DNA from: Alloprevotella sp.
GTDB lineage: Bacteria > Bacteroidota > Bacteroidia > Bacteroidales > Muribaculaceae
Assembly: GCA_023663135.1 (NCBI GenBank)
Contig: JAMPIE010000013.1
Coordinates: 1 to 64,000 of the forward strand
Length of the DNA: 64,000 nucleotides
Reading direction: 5' to 3'
Shown here one piece after another: positions 18,356-26,734 of this stretch. Every line of letters begins with the position of its first letter. The first letter of the stretch is position 1. Below the pieces are notes generated by a model. That model saw only the letters and a list, made by a program, of their open reading frames with translations, was not told the DNA's origin and did no database searches. Position numbers and translations under genes: made by a program.

Positions 18356-19648
18356 ATGAAAGTAACATTCATAAGCCATTCCGACACCCTCGGCGGAGCT
18401 GCCATAGTCACCTACCGCCTTATGCGTGCCCTGCGGCGCGAGGGGATAGACGCTCGCATGGTGGTCTATACCAAGCGCTCCGACGACCCCAATGTCACCG
18501 CAATAGGCTCCCGCTACATAAGAGGAATGAAATTCCTGGCCGAAAGACTTCAGATTGCTTTGGCCAATGGCTTCTCACGCGACAAGCTCTTCAAAGTTTC
18601 AACAGCCTCAATAGGCATGAGGGTCTACTCCCATCCCTGGGTCAAGGAGGCCGATGTGGTGGCGCTCGGTTGGTTTAACCAGGGGCTGGTGTCACTCCGA
18701 GGGCTCAAAAAGCTTCATAAACTTGGAAAGCCTCTGGTCTGGACTATGCATGACATGTGGGCCATGACAGGGATATGCCATCATGCATATGAGTGCACAG
18801 GCTATCGCCTCGACGGCTGCGGCAACTGCCAGTTTCTCGCCGGGAAATCAAGAGCCGACCTATCACGCCGCGTATGGCAAAAGAAGATGGATCTCGCAAC
18901 GCGTGTGCCCATACAATATGTTGCCGTAAGCAACTGGCTTGCCACCAACGCCTCTCGCAGTCTCCTCCTGCGCGAAGCAAAGGTCGACGTAATTCCAAAC
19001 GCCTTTCCCGTAGATTATTTCTCACCTGAAGGAGTTGCCGACCCGTCACTCGACCCACTGGCATCCCTCGGGGCCAATGAGCTCAGAGTGGTGATGTGTG
19101 CGGCCCGCCTCGATGACACCATCAAGGGTCTACCATATGCCATTGATGCACTCAACCATATCTTTGACAACCATCCGGAGATAGCCCGGCGGATGAGCGT
19201 AATCTTTGTAGGGGAATTTCACGACCCCGCCGCTCTCGACTCTCTTAGGCTCCATCATATTTCTCTCGGCAGAGTCAACGATCCCTCAATGCTCCGCCGC
19301 ATCTATGCCTACTCCCAAGTGGTGCTCTCCACCTCACTTTATGAGACTCTTCCAGGCACTCTCATCGAGGGTCAGTCAATGGGATGCATCCCAGTAACAT
19401 TCGACCGTGGCGGCCAATGCGACATCGTTGACCACCTCACGACCGGATATATTGCCGAATACAAAAACCCAGAGTCTGTAGCCGAAGGTATAATATGGGG
19501 AGTAACTCAGACCGATATCACCCGGGATATGCTGCATGAGTCGGTGGTCGCTCGATTCTCATCAGGCACTGTGGCCCAAAGATATATCCGACTCTTTAAC
19601 GAATTGTTGGGTCAATCAATTGCGCCAACCGCGGCGTCGGAGCAATAG
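18356..19648 (+). CDS. Glycosyltransferase, GT4 family
   Basis: A 430-residue GT-B glycosyltransferase. The N-terminal acceptor domain starts KVTFISHSDTLGGAAIVTYRL. A Cys-rich insertion (GICHHAYECTGYRLDGCGNC), often seen in Bacteroidetes colanic-acid/capsule-type GT4 enzymes, follows. The C-terminal donor site contains STSLYETLPGTLIEGQSMGC, which carries the E-x7-E type motif. It probably transfers a sugar during surface polysaccharide synthesis; donor and acceptor are unknown. It is the last gene of this plus-strand run, and its final 53 bp overlap the end of the convergent TPR gene. Confidence 0.85.
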   Translation: MKVTFISHSDTLGGAAIVTYRLMRALRREGIDARMVVYTKRSDDPNVTAIGSRYIRGMKFLAERLQIALANGFSRDKLFKVSTASIGMRVYSHPWVKEADVVALGWFNQGLVSLRGLKKLHKLGKPLVWTMHDMWAMTGICHHAYECTGYRLDGCGNCQFLAGKSRADLSRRVWQKKMDLATRVPIQYVAVSNWLATNASRSLLLREAKVDVIPNAFPVDYFSPEGVADPSLDPLASLGANELRVVMCAARLDDTIKGLPYAIDALNHIFDNHPEIARRMSVIFVGEFHDPAALDSLRLHHISLGRVNDPSMLRRIYAYSQVVLSTSLYETLPGTLIEGQSMGCIPVTFDRGGQCDIVDHLTTGYIAEYKNPESVAEGIIWGVTQTDITRDMLHESVVARFSSGTVAQRYIRLFNELLGQSIAPTAASEQ

Positions 19649-20363
19649 CATTGGCCCTGCGGTAATATTCCACCGCATCGTCAATATGCCCGTCTTGTTG
19701 CGACATCTCGCCAAGATAGAGCAATGCCGTCAGCGATGTCGGATTGGCATCCAAGGCCCCCAAGAAATCGCGCCGAGCCTCAGCCCTGCGACCCATCAAC
19801 ATAAGCCCCTCGCCCCTCACGATGAGAAAACGCTCATTGTCGGGCGCTCCTTCAAGCAATCGTGTGGCATACTCCACCATGGCTACCCCATCATGACGAA
19901 AAGCAAAATAATCAAGCATTATGGCGTTAACCTTGCGAGCGAGCCACGGCTCTGATTCAGCCGACAACTTCAAAAAATCCTCATAAAAACGTGCGTGGCC
20001 TATTGAAAAACATGATGCCTCGACAGCTCTGAAAAGCGAATCGACCGGCACGCGCGACTTCAACGCCTTGGTAAGCAAAGCCTTGTTACCGGCCATGACA
20101 GATTCGCGCATAGACGGAGCATCATAAGCTCGCATAGCTGATGAGGCTACTGCCTGACCATAATAACGAGCAACGGTAGGGTTGCTATCGATCAGGAGCG
20201 AATACATGGCCTCTGCCGAGGCCCATTCTTCCTGATCAAAATAGCGCTGAGCCTTGACCTCGGTTGAAGGCACTGCTGACAGAGCCGGGACGATTACTCC
20301 CAAGACGGCAAATAAGGTTATCAATGTGTGTCGCATAGCAAGAGGAAGAGTAAGAAGGGTCAT
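19596..20363 (-). CDS. Exported TPR-repeat protein
   Basis: A 255-residue protein with an N-terminal hydrophobic signal (ALITLFAV type) and TPR-like helical pairs, clearest at the C-terminus (ALLYLGEMSQQDGHIDDAVEYYRRANAIAP). A periplasmic scaffold role is plausible; no enzyme motif is seen. The start at 20363 overlaps the stop of the upstream regulator gene by 4 bp. An internal ATG at 20336 (MRHTLITLFAVLGV) would give a more typical signal peptide and is a real alternative. The 3' end overlaps the convergent glycosyltransferase gene. Confidence 0.7.
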   Translation of the reverse strand: MTLLTLPLAMRHTLITLFAVLGVIVPALSAVPSTEVKAQRYFDQEEWASAEAMYSLLIDSNPTVARYYGQAVASSAMRAYDAPSMRESVMAGNKALLTKALKSRVPVDSLFRAVEASCFSIGHARFYEDFLKLSAESEPWLARKVNAIMLDYFAFRHDGVAMVEYATRLLEGAPDNERFLIVRGEGLMLMGRRAEARRDFLGALDANPTSLTALLYLGEMSQQDGHIDDAVEYYRRANAIAPTPRLAQLIDPTIR

Positions 20364-21064
20364 AAGCGTATCTCGTAATTAAAGATGGCATCAACAAAAA
20401 AGAGACGGCGCAAATCGTCACGCGCCACGTCCATATCGTCATAGGCCGGATTGGCACTGTGGAGCACCACCATGCCTGAGTCGTCGGGATGACGACGTAA
20501 AAACTTCACCATGCGATAGTCGTCCATCACTATAACATATATTTGACCCCAAAAGATGTATTTGGGATCACTAACAGGTCTCACTGCCACATAAGCGCCA
20601 TCCTTGATAACAGGGGTCATGGAATCGCCCGACACCCTCACCAGGATGTCCTCGGGGTTGAGATTTGGAAGGTCTATGCGGCCTATCACTCGGTCGGCCG
20701 TGAGCATCATAGAGAGTTCCTGGGTCCCGGCCGTTACATCAACATCATATATCGGCAGACCCGGCAACATGGCCCGGTCCACCGCGGCATCGCCGCCAAA
20801 AAGGCCGGTATTGCAGGCGTGACTGTCAAAAGGTATTCCCTCTCCATCTACAAGCCACCTCTTTGACACCCCTAAGTCGGCCACTATGCGATTGACAAGG
20901 CTCGATGAGACCGCAAGTTGTCCCGACAATACTTTAGACAGATTGCCGCCATCTATGCCAATGCGGCTTGCAAAGGCTCCCTGACGGATTTTTAGTTGCG
21001 AGATAAGATGCCTGATGCGGCCTATGATGGCCTGATTGTCATACTGAACTTTAGGCATAATCAA
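20360..21064 (-). CDS. HTH-type transcriptional regulator with S24 (LexA/CI-like) peptidase domain
   Basis: A 234-residue protein. Residues ~10-75 form an XRE-type helix-turn-helix (QGAFASRIGIDGGNLSKVLSG). Residues ~100-230 form an S24 domain with cleavage site A112-G113, nucleophile S148 in GDSM and general base K187 (MVKFLRR). All three autocleavage elements are present, so it could be inactivated through RecA-type signalling as in LexA or CI repressors. It is not LexA itself, because the DNA-binding domain is XRE-like, as in prophage repressors. No prophage genes flank it. It sits 20 bp after the asparaginase gene and is coupled to the TPR gene. Confidence 0.85.
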   Translation of the reverse strand: MIMPKVQYDNQAIIGRIRHLISQLKIRQGAFASRIGIDGGNLSKVLSGQLAVSSSLVNRIVADLGVSKRWLVDGEGIPFDSHACNTGLFGGDAAVDRAMLPGLPIYDVDVTAGTQELSMMLTADRVIGRIDLPNLNPEDILVRVSGDSMTPVIKDGAYVAVRPVSDPKYIFWGQIYVIVMDDYRMVKFLRRHPDDSGMVVLHSANPAYDDMDVARDDLRRLFFVDAIFNYEIRL

Positions 21065-21084
21065 ATATATATTTTGTCATCAAA

Positions 21085-22116
21085 TCAAGAAATCTCGCCT
21101 CGCAATGGGAGGCTCATAAAACTACGCAAGGTTGATGGAGGCAGCCCAAGGCCAAGGAGAAACATAAGCTTGGTGATAGCGGCTTCCGCAGTGGAGTCTC
21201 GCCCGGAAATGACACCCGTAGACGCCAACTTGTCGCCGGCTTCGTAGCGACAACTCACTCCGCCATTGACACACTGGGTAACATTAACTATCACCACGCC
21301 ACGGTCCACAGCCTCCCTTATAGCCTCTATGAATGGCTCATCAGTAGGCGCGTTTCCGGCGCCAAATGTTCGCATCACTATACCTTTGATGCCCGGAGTA
21401 GAGAGGAGATGACGCAACGTGGAAATACGCAAGCCTGGAAAGATATCAAGAAACATTACCCCCGTCTCAAGCTCGAAATGAGGGATAAACGGCACTCCCG
21501 GAGCTGCCCGATATAGATTCTCCGGATTAAAATGGATATCAAGACCTATCTTGGCAAGCTCGGGATAATTGTTGCTCTTAAATGCGTTGAAATTATCGGC
21601 ACTCTTCTTAGTGGCGCGATTGCCTCGCCACAAATAATCTTCAAACAAAATAGCAACTTCCTGCACCATAGGCGAGCCTAACGCATCAGTAGCCGCAGCA
21701 ATCTGTACAGCAGTAATAAGATTCTCCTCTCCGTCTGTCCTCACCTCTCCAATAGGGAGCTGTGAGCCTGTGATGACCACCGGCTTGCGGAGACCCTCAA
21801 GCATGAAAGACAGAGCCGATGCTGTATATGCCATGGTATCAGTCCCATGAAGCACTACAAATCCATCATAATCATTATAATTATGAGCAATAAGCCGAGT
21901 CAACTCAGCCCATCGCCCCGGATTCATATCACTTGAGTCTATGGGAGTCTTAAAGGATATATTTTCAATGTGATAGCCAAGTTTGCGGAGCTTAGGCACA
22001 TTATCTATCAGATGCGAAAAGTCAAATGGCCTTAGGGTCTTGGTCACCGGATCTTCAATCATACCGATGGTACCGCCGGTATATATAAGAAGGATGCGAG
22101 GGATTGGTCGGGTCAT
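21085..22116 (-). CDS. ansA: L-asparaginase, type I
   Basis: A 343-residue cytoplasmic-type asparaginase that hydrolyses Asn to Asp and ammonia. The first catalytic Thr is T16 in YTGGTIGM. The second motif, VVLHGTDTMAYTASALSF, supplies the Thr-Asp pair. There is no signal peptide, which separates it from periplasmic type II enzymes. The length is normal for type I. It lies 21 bp after the Rpn-like nuclease gene and 20 bp before the S24 regulator, so the four minus-strand genes may be one transcript. Confidence 0.92.
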   Translation of the reverse strand: MTRPIPRILLIYTGGTIGMIEDPVTKTLRPFDFSHLIDNVPKLRKLGYHIENISFKTPIDSSDMNPGRWAELTRLIAHNYNDYDGFVVLHGTDTMAYTASALSFMLEGLRKPVVITGSQLPIGEVRTDGEENLITAVQIAAATDALGSPMVQEVAILFEDYLWRGNRATKKSADNFNAFKSNNYPELAKIGLDIHFNPENLYRAAPGVPFIPHFELETGVMFLDIFPGLRISTLRHLLSTPGIKGIVMRTFGAGNAPTDEPFIEAIREAVDRGVVIVNVTQCVNGGVSCRYEAGDKLASTGVISGRDSTAEAAITKLMFLLGLGLPPSTLRSFMSLPLRGEIS

Positions 22117-22137
22117 ATCATCAGTAAGGTCATCAAA

Positions 22138-23076
22138 TCAACGAATAGACTCTATCTCTTCGGCCGTCAGACCGGTTGTGGCGGCTATGACACCAAGGTC
22201 AACGCCTGCTCTTGACAGATTAGCTGCAATAGCATATCGCTCCTCCACCCGGCCTTCTGCCAGACCCTCTGCCCGGCCTTCCGCCCGGCCTTCCGCCCGG
22301 CCCTTCCATCGGCCTTCTCCATATGATGACTCAATGGCGTTGTTGAGGATATTGATGTCATCGAGATGGCGATAGTAGGCCTCTCGCTCTTCCTTTGGCA
22401 GGGAATCGACTTGCATCTTTTGGCGGGCAGCATCAAGCCCCGGAGCATCTGCATCTTTATGCACTACTCCCTGAGAAAGGAAATACATCCACTGGTCAAG
22501 GGGGGTCTTTGACCAGCGGTCAAAGTCGTTGACAAGGAGGATATAGTATTCCGGGAAAATACCGCTCACGTGCTCTACGCTATACTTGTCTTTCCATCTC
22601 TCGCTGACCTCAAACTTCTTCCCGTCATGTAACCCGACAAATTCCGTCGTCCCATGATAGACATAGTCCTTGCCCCGCCCCATTGGAAAGTAGAGCAGAT
22701 TGACACTGTAAATCTTGCTTATCTTGTCATAGGCCTGACCGCGATTTATATAATCGGTCACTATCTTCGATGTTCCAAACAGCATGCGATGGAAGTAAAA
22801 ATCTTCCGTCTGGTTTTGCACCTCGATAATAATCTTCCGACCCTTGGTATCCTCGGCAAGAATATCTACACGGTTGAGCTTGCCCTCCTCCCTGTCGGTG
22901 TTACCTTCACTTTCAAGCAGCCGATCTATCTTTATCTCTTCGCCAAGCAGTGAAGTGAGAAAGCCCTCGAGCACGTCATAGCGTGCCTTGTCGCGCAACA
23001 AGCGCTTCATGGCCCAGTCAAAGCGTATCAGCTTCGGCTCTTCATTGGTCAGATGGTCTCTCTGTAAGTCTGTCAT
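22138..23076 (-). CDS. Rpn family recombination-promoting nuclease (PD-(D/E)XK)
   Basis: A 312-residue protein of the Rpn/PDDEXK_2 family (often called PD-(D/E)XK transposase). The N-terminus has FDWAMKRLLRDKARYDVLEGFL, then the nuclease core with D in NRVDILAEDTKGRKIIIEVQ, giving D...E-x-Q catalytic spacing. Related E. coli Rpn proteins cut DNA and promote RecA-independent recombination. The C-terminal region has six 4-residue repeats of the AEGR type, coded by a 12-bp DNA repeat, followed by a short helical domain (GVIAATTGLTAEEIESI). These genes are multicopy and mobile in Bacteroidales. No terminal inverted repeats or target duplications are visible. Confidence 0.85.
   Translation of the reverse strand: MTDLQRDHLTNEEPKLIRFDWAMKRLLRDKARYDVLEGFLTSLLGEEIKIDRLLESEGNTDREEGKLNRVDILAEDTKGRKIIIEVQNQTEDFYFHRMLFGTSKIVTDYINRGQAYDKISKIYSVNLLYFPMGRGKDYVYHGTTEFVGLHDGKKFEVSERWKDKYSVEHVSGIFPEYYILLVNDFDRWSKTPLDQWMYFLSQGVVHKDADAPGLDAARQKMQVDSLPKEEREAYYRHLDDINILNNAIESSYGEGRWKGRAEGRAEGRAEGLAEGRVEERYAIAANLSRAGVDLGVIAATTGLTAEEIESIR
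22249..22320. repeat. Six 12-bp tandem units inside the Rpn-like gene
   Basis: Units of the form CCGGCCTTCCGC occur six times with a few substitutions (22249-22320), two of them identical. On the minus strand they encode GEGR, WKGR, AEGR, AEGR, AEGL and AEGR. Because 12 is a multiple of 3, copy-number change would keep the frame. Confidence 0.85.
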
Positions 23077-23129
23077 AACACCATGATGTTAAATAGTTTA
23101 AGTTGGGGAATGGAGAGTGGCTAAGTATA

Positions 23130-25169
23130 TTACATCACTCTTGCGCCGGGGACTACCGGGCCCGTAGGGCCAATGACCACCAGTGATCCATCGGCATTTT
23201 CGGCCGAGAGAATCATACCTTGGCTTACAATACCCTTAAGGTTGCGGGGAGGAAGGTTGGCTATGAAACAAACTTGCTTGCCCACCAGTTCGTCTGGATT
23301 GTAATGCTTAGCAATGCCACTCACTATAGTGCGCTTCTCCAGGCCATCATCTATGAGGAATTTGAGCAGCTTGTCGGCCTTTTTAACCTTAGAACACTCC
23401 AAGACGGTACCCACACGGATATCACAGCGAGCAAAAGTGTCAAAGTCAACCTCTGGAGCCTGAGGCTCTGCCTTGAAGTTTTTAATCACGTTCTCGCGCT
23501 TGATACGTTCAAGACGCTCGCCCTGAGCTTGGATTTCCTCGTCGGTCACTTTATCAAAGAGAAGCTCAGCTTGTCCGACTTCGCGTCCTGTGGTCAAGAG
23601 ATTATCGCTATCCAGGTCGCTCCACCTCATCTTTTGAAGCCCGAGCATCTTGGCAAGACGGGCGGAGGCAAAGGGCGTGAAAGGCTCGAAAGCGATGGCT
23701 ATGGATGCGCAAAGTTCGAGGGCAACACGTAGGGTGGATCTCACACGTGCCATGTCGGTCTTTGCCACCTTCCAGGGCTCGGTCTCCTGCAGGTAGCGGT
23801 TGCCTATGCGGGCCAGCTCCATTGCCTGCCTAAGGCCTTCGCGGAAATGGAAGGTGTCGAGGGCTTCGGTAAGGGCCGCCACAGCTCCTTTCTTTTCTTC
23901 AAGGAGCTGAAGGGCTGTAGCATCGGGCTCTGCGGCCTCGGGGACCCGTCCGTCACAAAACTTATGTGTAAGCACAATGGCTCTATTGACAAAGTTGCCC
24001 AGGATAGCCACCAGCTCGTTGTTGTTGCGAGCCTGGAAGTCAGCCCAGGTGAAGTCGTTGTCGCGGGTCTCGGGAGCGTTGGCTGTCAAGACATAACGAA
24101 GGGTGTCTTGCTTGCCAGGAAAGTCTCTAAGATATTCATGGAGCCACACGGCCCAGTTGCGCGATGTGGATATCTTGTCGCCCTCGAGGTTAAGGAATTC
24201 GTTGGCCGGAACATTGTCGGGGAGGTTATATCCTCCGTAGGCCATGAGCATGGCGGGGAAGACGATGCAGTGAAACACAATATTGTCTTTGCCGATGAAG
24301 TTGACAACACGGGTCGAGGGGTCTTTCCACCATTTCTCCCAGCTATCGGGCAGGAGCTCCTTGGTATTGGAAATATAGCCTATCGGGGCATCAAACCACA
24401 CGTAGAGCACCTTCCCTTCGGCGCCCTCTACCGGCACGGGTACGCCCCATGAGAGGTCGCGGCTCACGGCACGAGGTTGAAGCCCAAGGTCGAGCCACGA
24501 CTTACACTGGCCGTAGACGTTGGTCTTCCACTCCTTGTGGCCTTCGAGAATCCATTTGCGCAATGCCTCCTCATACTGATCGAGGGGGAGATACCAGTGA
24601 GTTGTCTCGCGCATCGTGATGGGGGAGTTTGTCAAGGCCGACCGTGGGTTGATAAGCTCTGTGGCACTCAGCGAGCTGCCGCAGGCCTCACACTGGTCGC
24701 CATATGCTCCGTCTTTACCACATTTGGGGCATGTGCCCACCACGTAGCGGTCGGCCAGAAACTCGCCTGCTTTCTCGTCATAGGGCTGTAGGGATGTCTT
24801 TACCACAAACTTACCCTCATCATAGAGGTGGCGGAAAAATTCTGACGCAGTCTCGCGATGAATGTCGGAGGTGGTGCGTGAATAGATGTCAAAGGATATA
24901 CCGAGCTCCTTCATGGAGTCGCGTATTATGGCATGATAACGGTCAACGATGTCTTGTGGGGTCACGCCCTCCTTACGGGCCTTGAGGGTGATGGGCACTC
25001 CATGCTCGTCGCTGCCGCCCACCATCACCACCTCTTCTCCCTTGAGGCGGAGATAACGGGCGTAGATGTCGGCCGGGACATACACTCCGGCGAGATGACC
25101 AATGTGGACAGGGCCATTGGCATAGGGTAATGCGGTGGTTATAAGGGTGCGGCTATATTTGTGATCCAT
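23130..25169 (-). CDS. metG: Methionyl-tRNA synthetase
   Basis: A 679-residue class I synthetase that charges tRNA-Met. The HIGH motif is in [10 protein letters not shown] and the KMSKS loop appears as KISTS. The zinc knuckle has four Cys ([17 protein letters not shown]). The C-terminal ~110 residues are an EMAP/Trbp111-type tRNA-binding and dimerisation domain ([20 protein letters not shown]). The ATG at 25169 ([19 protein letters not shown]) is preferred over one 39 bp further upstream because the family starts close to the TTALPYANG strand. It lies 59 bp after the M64 peptidase gene. Confidence 0.95.
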   Translation of the reverse strand: MDHKYSRTLITTALPYANGPVHIGHLAGVYVPADIYARYLRLKGEEVVMVGGSDEHGVPITLKARKEGVTPQDIVDRYHAIIRDSMKELGISFDIYSRTTSDIHRETASEFFRHLYDEGKFVVKTSLQPYDEKAGEFLADRYVVGTCPKCGKDGAYGDQCEACGSSLSATELINPRSALTNSPITMRETTHWYLPLDQYEEALRKWILEGHKEWKTNVYGQCKSWLDLGLQPRAVSRDLSWGVPVPVEGAEGKVLYVWFDAPIGYISNTKELLPDSWEKWWKDPSTRVVNFIGKDNIVFHCIVFPAMLMAYGGYNLPDNVPANEFLNLEGDKISTSRNWAVWLHEYLRDFPGKQDTLRYVLTANAPETRDNDFTWADFQARNNNELVAILGNFVNRAIVLTHKFCDGRVPEAAEPDATALQLLEEKKGAVAALTEALDTFHFREGLRQAMELARIGNRYLQETEPWKVAKTDMARVRSTLRVALELCASIAIAFEPFTPFASARLAKMLGLQKMRWSDLDSDNLLTTGREVGQAELLFDKVTDEEIQAQGERLERIKRENVIKNFKAEPQAPEVDFDTFARCDIRVGTVLECSKVKKADKLLKFLIDDGLEKRTIVSGIAKHYNPDELVGKQVCFIANLPPRNLKGIVSQGMILSAENADGSLVVIGPTGPVVPGARVM

Positions 25170-25228
25170 TTTTAATGTGTGATTGGTTATATTTTTGTGT
25201 TGTGGCAATGTGGTGGCAATTGCCTGTC

Positions 25229-26524
25229 TTATCGGGTGTAGAAGTCAATGAGACGCGCAAGCGCAGCGGTGCAGACGGGGCAAAATGCAGGATAGGTGTT
25301 GTTGCGCATCCGACATTCATCGGCCGGGCGATACACACCCTTGGATGAATATCCTCCCCCTTCGTAAAGGCCTATGGGATATTTGGCGGCATCGGCCACG
25401 GGGGTGGTGACGGGAGTCGCTTCGGGCATCATCGGCTTCCATTTTGACTCAAAGTCTACGAGGGTAGTGATATTGGGATTCCAGGGCTCTATGTCGGTGG
25501 GATAGCTGTCTTCCATCACGTCTCCGTCATAGAAATATTCGTCAGCCAGGCCGCCAAAGCTATGTCCAAATTCATGCACAACGACGGGACGCATATATCG
25601 GTTGCGGGCGGCTGTGAGGGTGTAACTGTTATAGATTCCGCCGCCACCATATTCGTCGGTATTAGCCAGGATGATGATATGCTCATACGGAATGTTTACA
25701 AGGGCATCGTGGATGCGAGCCACAGAAGGGGCAGTCAAGTAGCGATCAGAATAGAAGGTGGAGAAGTGGGAGCCAAAGGCTGTGTCTTTCCACTGACCGA
25801 GCCGGGGAATGCTCACTCCGCTCTCGGCCGAGGGGGAAGCCACGGCTATGATGTTAAATCTCTCAGACTTGTCATTGTAAGGGGCATATGAGAGCAGCTC
25901 TTCGGCAGCGCGAGCTGCGTGGACATAAAAGGAGTCCATCTCTTCAGCTCTGTATCCCTCGGCGAGGATAGCTATGTCAATGGCGTTTTCGAGGGGGAGG
26001 GGCGAGCGGTGGATGTAGCGATGAGGGAGTGACGGGCGGGTGTCAAGGCGCTCCACGAGGATATCGTCGGGGGAGAATATGAAGTCCATCTCGGCCATGG
26101 GCTCACGGCGTTGACCGGTGAGCGTCAAGGCTATACGTGTGTCACGCAATGGCATGGGGAGGAGCACGGCGTGGTCAAATGTTCGCGCGCGTTGCCTGGC
26201 TTCTGGTGTCGATAGCCACTCATGGAAGAGGGTTGAGAATGATGTCTGATAGATGGTGTCGCCAGTGGCGGCGTCGGTCATGGTCAGGCGTGCATCTCCC
26301 GCCAGAGGGAGCTCGTTGAGGTGGGCTCGTCGACCGGCCCAGCCGGCCATGGTGGCCTGCCGCCGCAGGGAAATCTCCTGACTGGAGGAGTCGCCCGCCA
26401 GGGTATAGTCGAGCCTCAGTGTGCGGGGGGCAAAGTCGCTTTCAAAGCTATGTGGTTCAGCGGCCAAGGTAGCCAAGGCACACAACATGAGCGTAAGGGT
26501 GGAAAGGGTCTTGGTAAGCGTCAT
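25229..26524 (-). CDS. Secreted M64-family zinc metallopeptidase
   Basis: A 431-residue protein with a signal peptide ([20 protein letters not shown]). The N-terminal ~180 residues form a beta-rich domain usual in this family. The peptidase domain has the zinc motif HEFGH (H317, E318, H321) followed by [14 protein letters not shown], which fits the M64 (IgA peptidase-like) family, where the Asp/Glu after the motif completes the site. Two Cys in [15 protein letters not shown] lie near the C-terminus. Related Bacteroides proteins are periplasmic or surface proteases of unclear substrate; the IgA activity known from Clostridium should not be assumed. Confidence 0.88.
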   Translation of the reverse strand: MTLTKTLSTLTLMLCALATLAAEPHSFESDFAPRTLRLDYTLAGDSSSQEISLRRQATMAGWAGRRAHLNELPLAGDARLTMTDAATGDTIYQTSFSTLFHEWLSTPEARQRARTFDHAVLLPMPLRDTRIALTLTGQRREPMAEMDFIFSPDDILVERLDTRPSLPHRYIHRSPLPLENAIDIAILAEGYRAEEMDSFYVHAARAAEELLSYAPYNDKSERFNIIAVASPSAESGVSIPRLGQWKDTAFGSHFSTFYSDRYLTAPSVARIHDALVNIPYEHIIILANTDEYGGGGIYNSYTLTAARNRYMRPVVVHEFGHSFGGLADEYFYDGDVMEDSYPTDIEPWNPNITTLVDFESKWKPMMPEATPVTTPVADAAKYPIGLYEGGGYSSKGVYRPADECRMRNNTYPAFCPVCTAALARLIDFYTR

Positions 26525-26549
26525 GACGGCTTATTTGGTAAATCTTTTT

Positions 26550-26558
26550 GCAAAGATA
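26550..26558 (-). promoter_or_regulatory. -7 box for the M64 peptidase gene
   Basis: TATCTTTGC on the minus strand matches TAnnTTTG and lies 26 bp before the start codon. No clear TTTG is found at the expected distance. It is divergent from the SRP RNA promoter. Confidence 0.5.
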
Positions 26559-26567
26559 ACGTTTTTT

Positions 26568-26599
26568 TTTGGCGGAAGGGGAAAAAGTTGTACCTTTGC
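26568..26599 (+). promoter_or_regulatory. Promoter for the SRP RNA gene
   Basis: TTTG at 26568-26571, a 19-bp gap and TACCTTTGC at 26591-26599 give a perfect Bacteroidetes promoter. The predicted start falls at the 5' end of the SRP RNA. Confidence 0.85.
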
Positions 26600-26602
26600 A
26601 GC

Positions 26603-26698
26603 GGGAAAGTCCTGCGCGACTTGCTCCCTGGTAATCCGTCAGATCCTGATCGAAGCAGCGGGCCAAGGTTGAGCGAGGGTGATGTAGGTAGCTTTCCC
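26603..26698 (+). ncRNA. ffs: Signal recognition particle RNA (4.5S type)
   Basis: About 96 nt begin GGGAAAG and end CTTTCCC, which pair to close a long hairpin; a T-run follows (26696-26706). Further paired blocks are CTTGCTC with GAGCGAGG. The apical part at 26638-26659 aligns without gaps to E. coli 4.5S RNA: GTCAG on the 5' side and GAAGCAGC on the 3' side, the Ffh-binding loop. A perfect promoter lies directly upstream. The RNA pairs with Ffh to target membrane proteins cotranslationally. The apical nine bases differ from the usual GGAA tetraloop. No protein-coding frame here is convincing. Confidence 0.85.
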
Positions 26699-26734
26699 TT
26701 TTTTTGTGCCCTTACGCGAGGTTTTGTCGGAGGA

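Noticed and set aside
18356..24000. Prophage indicated by the S24 regulator
   Set aside because: No phage structural, integrase or lysis genes are present around it; the neighbours are asparaginase, an Rpn-like nuclease and metG.
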